This document shows, in pieces, positions 36,406-48,100 of a stretch of 64,000 bases of DNA. The stretch spans positions 1 through 64,000 of the forward strand of contig QLIY01000354.1 of assembly GCA_003260075.1 (NCBI GenBank), in the 5' to 3' direction. A program made the translations under genes and the position numbers. The stretch is from Phallusia mammillata (lineage: Eukaryota > Chordata > Ascidiacea > Phlebobranchia > Ascidiidae). The notes under the pieces are model-generated. The model worked only from the letters and a program-made list of their open reading frames with translations. It made no database searches and was not told where the DNA came from. Every line of letters starts with the position of its first letter. Position 1 is the first letter of the stretch.

Positions 36406-36414
36406 CCGACCCTG
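36159..36414. mobile_element. hAT-type MITE interrupted by a long C run
   Basis: Ends CAAGGGTCGGCAACC and GCCGACCCTG, flanked by a perfect 8-bp duplication GTCTAAAG (36151-36158 and 36415-36422). About 90 Cs (36315-36404) replace part of the interior, so internal sequence is lost or unreadable there. Confidence 0.88.
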
Positions 36415-37012
36415 GTCTAAAGCATGCAAAATTTGAAGCATTATGCGTCTAATGTTTTTAAAACGCTCTAAGTCGACGACTTTGATTTTGAACTATGTTC
36501 CGCTGTTCCCCCCCCCCCCCCCCCCCCCCCCCGAAGTCCACTAAGAAAAAGCAAGCCTAAAACAACAAAATAACAAGTTAAATGTAAAGTAATGTAGAGT
36601 TGGAGTCATAACATTTTTTACTATAATAACCTTCGGTCAATTGTATTTAAAATCAGCATTTTTTGTAAGGGAACATAACGAATTGCTTTTGGCTTGAAGT
36701 CTAAATTTGCTTTACCGATTCAACAATACTGTATGTAAGTAACTAAGCTACGTAGAAAAACTCCATGGCAAACCAGCAAAAAAGTCGAATCACAAATGTC
36801 AATGATATTGCATCTATCAGCTTGTAGTAAAGTGTCGCCAACGTAAACATACATTTACTTTCACAGGTCGTTCATCGTTCATATATGTATTTAATAAAAG
36901 AAAGAAAAAAGTCAGTTATTCGTCGTTGTAAGCCACCAAAAAGAAATTGGGAGCCGAACCCAAAAGTACAACCCAATTTGCAACCTTGCAATTGTTGTTG
37001 ACGGCAAAATCT

Positions 37013-37159
37013 TGTAGTTGTTGTAATTTGAGAGTTAGATGCCAATTCACTAAAATGGGTGTTCATTACACATTTCTATCCTTTTATGCGCCATATTTTA
37101 GGAAAATGGCATCTAACCCTTAAATTACAACAACTTTTAGTAACAATGTTGCCGACCTG
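37013..37159. mobile_element. Hairpin MITE at the 3' end of the endonuclease G gene
   Basis: An inverted repeat of about 30 bp (AGTTGTTGTAATTT.AG.GTTAGATGCC) spans 37016-37048 and 37107-37140. The right outer part ends GTTGCCGACCTG, the CAGGTCGGCAAC end typical of the hAT MITEs in this window. The right end lies within the last endonuclease G coding exon and supplies its stop codon. The left boundary and target duplication are unclear. Confidence 0.65.
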
Positions 37160-39980
37160 CTGATTTCTCGATCGCCTCAATAGGTTGTTCGAATTCCCTC
37201 AACTGAGTACTGGGATCTACTTCTCTGTTAGGCATCACATAACTCCTCAGTGCAAAATCTCCACCATTCTCAAGTAGGACAACCTGAAAAACAAACTCGT
37301 TTAGGTTACACTTAAACAGGGGAAGTAATTTTGAAACAACTTTAAATTGTGAACAGCACATTAAACTTATGCATAGGTTACAATGCTTGTGTGGTACTTT
37401 CGTATTTGTTGTGTATTTTTGTATCATATTTTTTTAGCGGCATATCTGGAACTTTTTTGTTACCTATCTTTAATCTTAACGCTGCACGAAAACAAGTACT
37501 GTAGTTGTTTTGAAAGCAGCTTTTGGGTTCAAACAATTTGGCCAATGAAAGTCGCGTTGAAGCTCTCCAGTTTGTATAAATCAAACAATTTTTGTGTTTT
37601 TCGCCACACATGTTATTTTGGATACAAAATGGCTCCATAGGCTCTATCGTGTACAATAGGTTGGATAACCTGTGTTTTACATACACTTTTATTGCGATGA
37701 GACTAACCCAACCTTACCTTGAAGAAATGGGTCGGGACAGCGACATGATTTGGCTCCAAAACTTCGTAAGTCACATAAGATTTTCCATCTGGCATTCTCC
37801 TGCAGAAAAAAGATACCTGTTTGGCGAATCAAAGCATTTAATTTTTACTGTGACGTCACAAATGTTTTTCCTGCCAATATGACGTCATACATAATATACG
37901 TCCCAACGACCAGGTCGCAAAAGCCGAAGGATAATATAACATACTCATTGGGACTTACATGGGCAAGTAGAGAGGGCCGGTACATACGTATACATTTTCG
38001 TAGTGGAAAGCAAGACTTCTGACATATCTCTCCAAATTGTTCCAAGCGTTTCTGTTAAAGTGTGGGTGTTGTGGGGAAATGTTTGAGAGAAGAAAAGTCT
38101 CTTCCATCCAATACTGATCAGCTCTGCCGCACAGGATAAATTAAGATATAATTTTGTTAAAAATGGTTACAAACTAAGTTTATATCCAATTTAAAGAGCT
38201 CTCTGGCAAGTAGTTATATTCCGACGTCCTATACAGGTCCCCTTCATCAGGGTAAATAACACTAAATGCGCGTAGTACAGTAGAGTGCACGATAAACAAT
38301 GGAAACAAGAACTACACGCAGGAACGTCACAACGCAACTAAGTTTATATATTCGTTTTTATTGTTATTATTATTATAAAAACCGCACCCCAACCCGACCG
38401 TCGCCATTTTTACATAATTATGCTTTTCAATTTTCTTTAATGCTCTTTACGCCATCCATCGATATTTGGCAAACTCTTCTGTTGTGAATTCTTACGTTGG
38501 TAGAATTTCGAAGTAATCGGTCAAGCTAAGTCTACAATGACGTAACTGACCTGTGATTGGCTGCCGCAGCCATGTGACCACGGTCATACCCACTGTTAAG
38601 GTAATCTCTGTTGGTTGAACGAAATATCTTAGGGATCGTTTGGTCTTCTGTAAAATATAATGCATGGTTAAATTTTACACCAGGTGGACGTCAAACCAGT
38701 TTGATTGCTGCGCTAGCAATAAATGACAGGAGTTTCAATGACAGTTTTTAACAACTACCATCTTTTGTTAGTTTGTTTCCATGTTTATCCTCGGTGGGTG
38801 GGCAACGCCAGAATACGTTATGCTCACAATGAGCCTGCCGTCGAGCTGCCTGTTTTTATTGCAAGTCCGTTGATAATTTTTTATTTGATTTTTTCGAATT
38901 GGGCAGTTGCTGACTTCAATTTAGTTCAACCCATCGGGAAACACTGGGTTGGAGCAATGCTGCTTAAGTATCTTGCTCAGGAAACACAAGCGACCGAGAT
39001 AAGATTAGCACCCCTGACATTGTCATCACAAGACTAAGCACTCGGCCAACTTCTTTTGTTACACATAACTTATTTGTCTTATTAGGCCTTTAATAGACCT
39101 GGCGTATCATAACTTTTATATGGGTGTGCGGTGATCGCTAGTTTGCATGAACGCTTGAGGGCTGAACCCAGTTTGAATTTCTGTTCATCTTAACATGTTT
39201 TTTGGTAGCCTACTTGTATTAAATGCTTGGTGATCGGCTGGTTCGGTAAGACGCATTCAATGAGCCCCCAGCGTACTGTGACATACCTATGAAGTTGATA
39301 TTAGTTCTATCTGCGCTGTCTTCAGTTTTCGCCACAATATCTTTAGTGAGATGCTCGAATACCCAGTTTGGGTTACGATTTCTTCTATCGTATGAGAGAA
39401 CGTAATTTCCACGTTCCTAAAAAAGTAAAAAACAAGTTGTTAACACATGTTAATACGTTTGCTATAAACATAACTAAATATTGTGTTGATAAGAGCATCG
39501 CAAATGTATGTAGTTTTTATTATAATCAAGATAGTTTACATTTTAAGTATATTTCTACCAACCGGGGAGGAATTTACTTAAATTTTTGCATGTAGTGGTT
39601 AAATAGACACTTAAGCTCTGGGAATATAACCTGTGAAGTTGATTAAATACTTAATTTTAAAAAGATATTTGTACGGCTTAGCATCTACTATGTAGTCTAT
39701 TGGGGAGGAATGAGAATGTTTTGTATTGTTAAGGGGAGGAATTCGTCGATAAAGGTTGGGAACCTCTGAAATAGAATATATATTTTTGTGCATTTTGACG
39801 AACCTTTATGTTAGTGTTACTTGGAAACCCATATCTCATAATTTGAGGAATTCTTGGTGGTTGGGCCGCTTTTGCCTCACCCAAGAGGGGAATTCCCAGG
39901 GTGTGACGACGTTCCAGCTCTCGCCCCAAAAAGCCCCCGGCGACAAAACACCCCACCAGCCCCAAAACCCGCTTCTTCAT
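37137..39980 (-). CDS. ENDOG: Endonuclease G, mitochondrial DNA/RNA non-specific nuclease
   Basis: Six exons in frame (265 aa): 39980-39804, 39416-39287, 38647-38551, 38123-37959, 37799-37718, 37283-37137. The N-terminus (MKKRVLGLVGCFVAGGFLG) is hydrophobic and basic, fitting targeting to the mitochondrial intermembrane space or inner membrane. MRYGFPS and NYVLSYDRRNRNPNWVFEHL open the nuclease domain. The beta-beta-alpha-metal motif is present as DRGHMAAAANHR (catalytic His), with metal-site Asn in NRNAWNNLERY and the CTGPLYLP strand. The family role is mitochondrial DNA maintenance and DNA fragmentation after release in apoptosis. Human ENDOG is about 297 aa; here the C-terminus is cut short at IEKSA, the last GRQHCY and stop coming from a MITE. 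Introns are GT-AG, the first donor being GTTCGT. Confidence 0.93.
38186..38262. repeat. SINE-tail repeat with hammerhead-like core
   Basis: Intron copy of the family also found at 47217-47341. The minus strand reads CTGATGAAGGGGACCTGTAT followed by AGGACGTCGGAATA. It lies between ENDOG exons 3 and 4. Confidence 0.55.
38800..39060 (-). repeat. SINE copy in an ENDOG intron
   Basis: Same block order as 16.8-17.08 kb: GAATACGTTATGCTCACAAT, then a TTTTTATTTGATTTTTTCGA segment, CTTCAATTTAGTTCAACCC, and a tRNA-like end. Further SINE-like pieces (GTGATCGCTAGTTTGC, TGGTGATCGGCTGGTTCGG) follow at about 39125-39275. Confidence 0.65.
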
Positions 39981-40388
39981 GACGGCACAATCAGCAAATT
40001 ACCAAATTAAATATTTCTTATTACTTTAGATTAAAATGGAAACCTGCCATGAAGAAAAACGCAACAGTTACGATACATTTAAGAACATAGTAGTTGAAAA
40101 ACAGCATTTTTTGGACAATTATTGTACAAAGTTAGTGCTATATCTTCAAAAACGTTTTGAACATTTTGAGATAGTTTCACATAAAATTGCGAATATACGA
40201 CGAAAATAATGGCCAAGTCTTCGCAAAAAAGTTGGATATAACTTGTACTGCTTATTGCCATTGCAAAAATTAAACAAAATCATTTGTAAGTAACAACTGA
40301 ATTTCAGAAGTAAAAAAGTGGGAAAAAATTGAAGCTTCAATTACATAAGCTACAAGTAGGCTTCATAAACTACAAGAATTACCAAGAA

Positions 40389-40590
40389 ATCAAATGTTTG
40401 TTCAAAGCTTGCAATATTATAAAAGTATTAGTATGGGAATACACGACATATAACAACCTTGCAGAATAACAACCTCTACATAAGACCCCCCCCCCTTTGT
40501 TCAAAGCTTGCAATATTATAAAAGTATTAGTATGGGAATACACCCCACGACATATCACAACCTCGCAGAATAACAACCTCTACATAAGGG
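40389..40590. repeat. Duplicated block around C run 40486-40495
   Basis: TTTGTTCAAAGCTTGCAATA... to ...AACCTCTACATAAG appears on both sides of the run. The second copy has four extra bases. Confidence 0.85.
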
Positions 40591-40769
40591 GTTCGGCATT
40601 TGTACTCGTATTTAAATGTAACAATCAACAAAATGAAGAGTGTTGAAGAAATAAATTGTTGGCTTCAATAAAAGCTTCTAACTTATATTATAAAGTACTT
40701 CTTTAGAAATGCACAAGAGGAGAATGAGAAAGGGTTACGAAGTACCAACCGATACTATTGAGGGCAGAT

Positions 40770-40951
40770 CAGGGGTCGGCAACCTTTTAAACGCAGCGTG
40801 TCAATTTAGTGGTCATGTCGTAATGGAAACGAATTTTCGTGGCAATATTTTTTTATGTAATTGAGGTTTTGTATAAGCTGTTTTGGACAGTAGCCAGAAA
40901 GCAGACAGGTTTCTGTAACTTTGCGTGCATGTGATTGGTTGCGGGCCCCTG
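40770..40951. mobile_element. hAT-type MITE
   Basis: Left end CAGGGGTCGGCAACC, right end GGTTGCGGGCCCCTG, a 15-bp inverted repeat with few mismatches. The flanking 8-mers do not match well, so the target duplication is decayed or the boundary is off. Confidence 0.65.
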
Positions 40952-40959
40952 GAGTAGGC

Positions 40960-41945
40960 AAAATAAGTCAGAATCACCAGCAATTTTTCTTGTTGCAAAA
41001 TTATTTTATAACAGTGCATTAATTGAAATGTAATAACTAATCGGGTTCAACCAGGGGTCTTTGTCGCCTTCAAGTCACCGACACAAACAGAAGACAATGA
41101 ATGTTATAGAACGCATAACTGCATATTGAACTACAGTCTAAGTCCAGTTTATACAGATAAATATGAAGACGGTTACTTTACAATAACTGCAATGAAACAA
41201 ACCAACATTTAAAGGAAACAGAACAGTCAAAGTAAAGCAATTCAAAACTTAGAGAACAAAAAAATACTTACCACCAAAATAAGACTGTATTTTAAGTTAC
41301 TAAGAGTTGAAACTAAAATAGGCCAAAACAAATGTGATCGTACCGTTAACAAATAAGTTGGGATATGTTATAGCAACCAGATGTTTGTTTCACCACAGGG
41401 TAATATAGTGTACATTGTCTGTACACAGCGGAAATAAATGCAAGTTTATGTTTGTATATAGGTAGAGAGAATCAGAGAGAAATGCAACTTAGATAGGACT
41501 AAAAGGCTTAATATCCAGCCAATAGGTGTTTGTATCGCTTTACTTGTGGCACCCGTCAGTAACTAAAAGTTAGGTTGTTAGTTGTTAGAGAAAACAAAAT
41601 TGATCAACTTCAACCATTTTGCTCTAAGTATTTTGCATTGCTCATCAAAATCGACAGACCGAGTCACGTGGTTGACTGTCAGTGTGACGTAATACACAAC
41701 TCACGAGAAACTCGACCAATCAAACTGCGCCCCGTTTAAGTGCATAGAAAACTTTGCAAACAGTTGGATTTGGAAATTTAACAAACGATGCAAAACAGCG
41801 CAAAATCAAAGGGAATTTAATCCCTACTTAACAATAAACTTCTTAACTCATAGTTTTATGCAAGATCGTAGTGATACCTTCATTAATTTCCATGTGGTCG
41901 GCAGCTAAGGTCTTTTAGCTTACAATGGTCGCTAACTAAGGATCA
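40960..41945. other. Intergenic region between ENDOG and MAN1B1, no gene seen
   Basis: AT-rich DNA without recognisable coding frames. It lies upstream of the ENDOG start (39980) and downstream of the MAN1B1 stop (42170). Confidence 0.5.
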
Positions 41946-41948
41946 AAA

Positions 41949-42169
41949 ATGTCGGAACCCGAATTATCAGAAACAAAAGTTTTGGAAAAGTTCGGAATCC
42001 CAAATGTCAAGAGTCGAAACTTCGGAAAAGTTCGGAACCCGAAGTATCGTGAATAGATGTTTTGGCAAAGTTCGGAATCCGAAGTGTCACGAATTACAAT
42101 TTCGAAAAAGTTCGGAATCCGAGGTGTTAAAATTTACTACAGGTTCGGAAAAGTTCGGAATCTGAAACT
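41949..42169. repeat. 40-bp-period minisatellite abutting the MAN1B1 stop codon
   Basis: The word TTCGGAA (with CC/TC following) recurs at 41952 (as TCGGAA), 41991, 42031, 42071 and 42111, an exact 40-bp step, then at 42153. Variable 25-nt stretches lie between. The last unit ends within bases of the stop codon, so the array is the start of the 3' UTR. Confidence 0.88.
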
Positions 42170-45100
42170 TCACGACACGGCCGCGGAGGAGCGAATAGGA
42201 AAGGGATGTGCTTCCGTGTTAAAAACCCACTCATCCAAAGATATGTGAGAGTCATCGTCGGAAAATAATAGAAACAAATACTTTAGTGTTTCACCAAGAA
42301 AAAACGATTCCATTTTATCAAAGGGATTCGGATTGTTCGGGTCCATGACGTTTTTCACTGACGTATAACCACCGCTCGCAACCTGTGACGTAATAATAAC
42401 GATGGTGTTACGTCATAACAACATAATATGCATAAAATTTAATTTCCCAGTGATTTTTAATTTGCAAAAAAATTGATGAATCGAAAGAAATTTATGCATT
42501 ACCTTGGTGTGTTTTTCGAATGCTTGAGCAATGTCCCAACCCCATTCACGATATTTGGGATCTTTCGTGATTCTCCAAAGATAAAACAAAGATTCAACAG
42601 TTTCAGGACGAAGCAAGTTGTGACGGTCGAGCGGCTGAAAATTTAAAAAATTAGTTTGTAGTGCGTTGCAGGATTTGAGGGCTTCAGCTAAGTCAACAAA
42701 CTTTAACGGTTTCCAAGTCCTACATTTTTTTGTTAAATAGTGTTAATTGGTGCACGTTAGCATATAAAGACCATAACTACATAGGTTTTGACTTAGCTTG
42801 AACGAATTTTATGACGCCATATAGTATACAACGTAACAATAGAATAGTCACCCTGTTTTTATTATTGTCTTTAAACTAAACTGTTCTAAATTTTAAAAGA
42901 CGCATGTATTTAGAACAACTGAAAAATACAATTAAAACCGTTCAAAAATCTCTAAACTAGTTTGTTTAAACTTTTGTTCATGGAATGTTCTGCCATTTTT
43001 TCTTGTTTAAGCAATGGTTAAATTGGTTTAAATGCTACTTTGCATGCACATCACATTGCTACCTTAATATATAGATCTTCCTTTGCTCGTTCGGCAAGAT
43101 TGAAGTAGGTAATCTCAGGGCTTAAACCGGTTGGTGTATTCTGATACATCTCAAAACACGTAGCCATCAAATCTCTGGCAAGTTCAAGATGCTCCCTGGA
43201 TTCTTTCGGATGCGATTCAGACAAAAGTTTTGATCCAAGAGCAAGAGTGCCAGGCAGAAAACAAACCAAGTGGTCCTGAAATTGAAACAATCGATTAACA
43301 GAAGCACAAAAAAGTTTTGCCTGTAATTTACTTAAAAAATTGTAAAAAATTTACTATTTAAAATTGTACTGTAGTATAATTTGGAACACTATACACCAGT
43401 GGTTCTCAAACTGTGGTACGAGTACCACTAATGCTACGCCGGAACTCTTCAGGTGGTACGCGAGTAGCTTTCAAGGATATACCGAATTTATCAAATTTAA
43501 GCCTAATACCTAATTTAAGCACGACCTAAAATTGCAACTCAACTGACAAAACTGATCAGCCCTGGTTTGGGCGAATCTCCGGTTTTGGAAATTCTCTGAA
43601 CTGTCAAATATGCTAACCAGGTTGAGGAAATGAGTTTATTGCTCTGCTAACATACGAAACTAGTGTTCGAAAGGGTATCAAAGAACAAAAATGACTGCTT
43701 TTTTAAATGTGTAAGAAGATGGTGGAAAAACGCGTACTTCTGGAGCCTGAACAGCTAAATACATCGCTGGTGGCGTAAGTGACCTTGGAAAGCTACAAAA
43801 CTACCGTGGAATTGGGAACGTTTGTGATGTCACAATGCAGTGTTTGACCATACAAAAACATTTAGTTTTGGCCCATACCATATACAAAATAAATAAATAA
43901 ATAAAGCCTTTTAAATGAAGTTTGACCCTACTTATCTTAAACAGAATTTCACTAATCTTATCACTTCGCATGAAAATCAACGAATTCATCTCACCATCTT
44001 TGCACTAGGAGTAATTCCACCTAAAAGTTCACCAACATAAGTAAATCCGCTTGGCATAGAATGGCCGACCAAATGAGATTTAATTCCTCCAACTGCTTCA
44101 AGATATCGGTGCAAATATTTTTGCTCAGTCTGACTTGTCTGTAAGCAAAAATTATGTCATTGTAAACCATGCTGTATATATGCAAATTGTAAGTACCTCT
44201 GTATATGCAAATCTGGGTATTTGCATATTTTCTTAATTGAATGCATATGCTAATTGACTCCATAATAATATACCACAAAGTTGGATAATTTAATGTCTAT
44301 AGTATTAACTGAACTATGTAACATTGTACTTGCATCAAATATACCAAAGTTAAAAAACAGAAAATGTTAAAGCCATTGCAAAATAAAATTCTTTACTGTG
44401 TATGAATTCTCGGTTAGTTATCTTGTTAGATTGTTTCAATTTAATTTTGTAACATAGCAAAACTAAGCTTACCTGAACCCACTGTTTGAGTAAATATTCA
44501 TAATAACTATCAGCTCTTGCACCAACAGTTAGAGTTCCCCCGGGTCGAAATAATCCAGTATTAGCATTAATCCACATCGGAACAAGACCATCTTTCTTCC
44601 CTGACAAACTTGCTACATGATCTGACACTCGGTCCACGGCATCCTATCAAATCATATTTTAAGTATTGTATTTTGGTAAAAATATGCCACAGTTGTGGAA
44701 TTACCTAACACACTGGGTATTTTATTCAAAAACATGAATACCTGAGAATTTCATACAATACCTGCACTGGTGGACTAGGCAGCTATGCTTTTTAATGAAA
44801 GAGTGTTTAAGTCTAAACATAGTGTTTATTAGTTTGTATTTGTATAAAATAAATTGGTTACATTACATTTTAAACATAGATTTTAGGGCATTTAAAAGTT
44901 TTTTCATTAAAAAAAACAGTTGGCTCAAACAAATTTTAAAACCTTGGGAATCCAAAATTTTGTATGTAAGATTTTACAACTTCAGTATCTGGGCTCAAAG
45001 CAAAGTATAAAATTTTTATACTAGGGGTCTTTGGTAATTTAGTACAATTAAAAGTTATTTCATTAAGACAGATAACTCCAAAAAAATAATTGTAATTCCT

Positions 45101-48100
45101 TTTTACCTTTTTTCCAAAATTTTTTATGTAATATTTTATAACTTTAGTATTTAGGCCCAATACAACAGACGTTTTACTAAATATTCTCTGTACCTTGTAC
45201 TTTGGGTCTTTGGTAATAAAAGAAAGCTCTCTGAATTCAAGTTGAATGGTCGTAACCTCAGATACAGTGCTATCTGGACCCCAACGTGGTGGTCGTGCAT
45301 TTCCTGTCTTCAAATTCACATCAGAATATGGAACAGCTGATACTGACATGCTCAAAGCAGGTAGAAGTCGGTTGCCAATATCTTTCTGTAAAATGTTTTA
45401 ATTTGTTTGAATGAAAGTTATAAGTATATTGCTTTTGATTGGCATTTAACAAATGTATCTCTTTTGTTTTTTTAAAAATAGATCTCTGTTTTAACATGAA
45501 AAATTGGGTCTATTCGTACATGTAAAAAATTAAAATTGATAAAAATGCTTGTTTTTTGTTATTGGATTATACATACCCAATGAATCGTCACCCCCAAAAT
45601 TCAAACATAATTAAGCCTAATTTAGTTAAAAACAAATATTTCAAAAGTGGGTTTTAAACTATCATATCAAAACTTTGTCATTACAGCACTTACTGCTTTC
45701 TCAAGGTAAATTGCATCTCCACTGATCTGATACATGCTCAACATTGAACCAAGAACTCGAATTGTGCATTCAAACAAATTCACGTCCACATTTACATTAA
45801 AATTCATCTTTGTGGCAACAAAATCACGAACATCAGCATATTCTGAAAAGAAAATTTAAATCAGTAATCTGTACTATTTATTCCAGTTGCCCAAAGATAT
45901 ACAAAAATATCTTTGTTTAAGGACCTGTAGGTCAATAAATGTGTCAATTGATGTCAAAATTTGCAATGCAAAGTTTAAAAAATCTTTTTCATTAGTGATA
46001 ATCACTCATTTTTGACCAAAAATAGGTAACTAAACAATGTTAGATTTCCAGTAAAAATTAAAAAATTAAAGAGATCCATATGTTTTTGGAAACATTTCCA
46101 GTCAAGCATAAAACTCTGGTATTTATACCAGTATAAACCATCAGCTAAACATTTAATCAGTTTTCAACAAATTGCTTATACCTTCCTCCAGTCCCATGAT
46201 GTACATTGTATCAATTGCATCAATCAGAGTAAGACCGATGCCAAACCAATCATCATGAGTCTTTGAAATGGGATGTGCATGGTCATGGCCCCAAGCAGAC
46301 TCCTTGTAACCCTTCCACGCATGCTGAAACATCTTCACAATAAACTTCTGCTGTTCTGTTTGGTCAACTGAAGACAGGAATCGAAAATCTGTGAAAAGGA
46401 AAGTTTATGATATGCGGCATGTTGCTGAATTTGTTTACAACACATTTTTTATAAAATTGACTTTCTTTTTAAGTGTCCTGTTTTTGCGTTTTGTTATTTA
46501 GCATACTCATTGCTCATAATCTTAAACTTTCGTACCCTGTTATCACCATAGTGTGACTTTAAAAATTTCCTGTTCGCCACTTAGCTAATTAATTCATTTG
46601 GAAAATGTACCTATGTTAATTGACAACTTTTACTGGACAGATAGACCAACTTTTAAATAGATGAAAATTATATGTGGTTCTTAGAAAAGGTATGAGTAAA
46701 AACACATGATTTATATTAGGTACATAGCCCTGTTCAAAGTACATGTATAATATGCTCGTGTACTGGAAATGTTTTGTAAAATAAAGGACAGGTTTAAAAA
46801 AAAACTAAATCCAAAACAAGTTTGCAGTTTAATGTCACCTTCATTCTTCTATGCATTTAGGTTTAAAATATCATTAATTTCTTCATAGCGTGTTGTTACA
46901 ATCTTGTCCCCACCAGTTAGTAATTGTGAAAAATCCTAAATAACTTAACAAAAACAAATTTAAAAACAAATTACATTATTGATAAGTTTACCTGGTGCTG
47001 GTATATGTCGTGGTTTGTCCTCTTCCTCATATTCATTCTTCTGTATTACACAAATAATATGTATTATATAATGCTTGAAGTTGAAGACATTAAAAAACTG
47101 TACAACTAAATGTGGAAATAAATATATCATCACAGTCCGTCGGGCCCACATCAGGAATTAACACAATCAGAAATCAAATAGGTAAAATAGCTAGTGCTGC
47201 CAGGCATAATATCAAGTTTGTAGAGCTCTTCTGGCAAATGTAATTTTATTCTGACGTTTCGACGTCCTATAAAGGTCATCTTCATTTACCCTGATGAAAC
47301 ATCGGAAATAAAATTACATTTGCCAGAAGAACTCTACAAACATGACTGGGTAAAATAGGTTTAGCAATAATAAAATTGACTAAATGCCTGAGGTCTCATG
47401 AATGCAAGAACTTCAACACGCATGCAACTTACTTCCACAAGATGTTCTGCAGCACCGTCATCAAAGTCATTGTTTCCGACACCCTGAACTAATTGGGTGT
47501 CTCCGTCCCCAACTATATCCTCATCAATCTGTTGCAAGGAAGTATTTTGTTGTTAAGAAACATTTAGTAAAGTAAATGTAAATGCATTTTAGATTTGAAA
47601 TCGGAAAAAACCCTAACACATATAAGTTGTTTGTTTTTTGAAAAGCCCACAAACTGTACACGGTTTCCACAATTTAGAGTAACAAACATACTATGCAAAT
47701 ATAAACATCAAAGAATTTACCATCCACCCACAATTTACTACTGAGAACAACTTGATTTGGAAAATGGACATTTTAGGCCTGCACCCAGGTATAAAAGCAT
47801 TAACTTCGAAATACTGGCATTGAAATTCAATTTTATAAGCGTTGAGTCAAAGTCGTCAAATTGTTAACTAACTCCACAACTTGGATTTTTATCTGATTCC
47901 ATTTTCAATAATTGTTTATTGGTGACACATTAACATACATATGACACAGAATAAAACTTGCCTTCTCTTCTTTTCTTAAACCAGCTATAATCTTTGGTGG
48001 TCTTCGACGCTCTGGTTCTTTCTGCAATGATAATAATGATTACAAAAAGTGTAGAGCAAATAAAAAATCATAACTTGGATTTTCACCAATTATATGAAGA

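Noticed and set aside
36872..37066. Downstream last exon of ENDOG (frame with FGSQFLFGGLQRRI)
   Set aside because: It has no splice acceptor in a suitable place and no clear similarity to the EndoG C-terminus.
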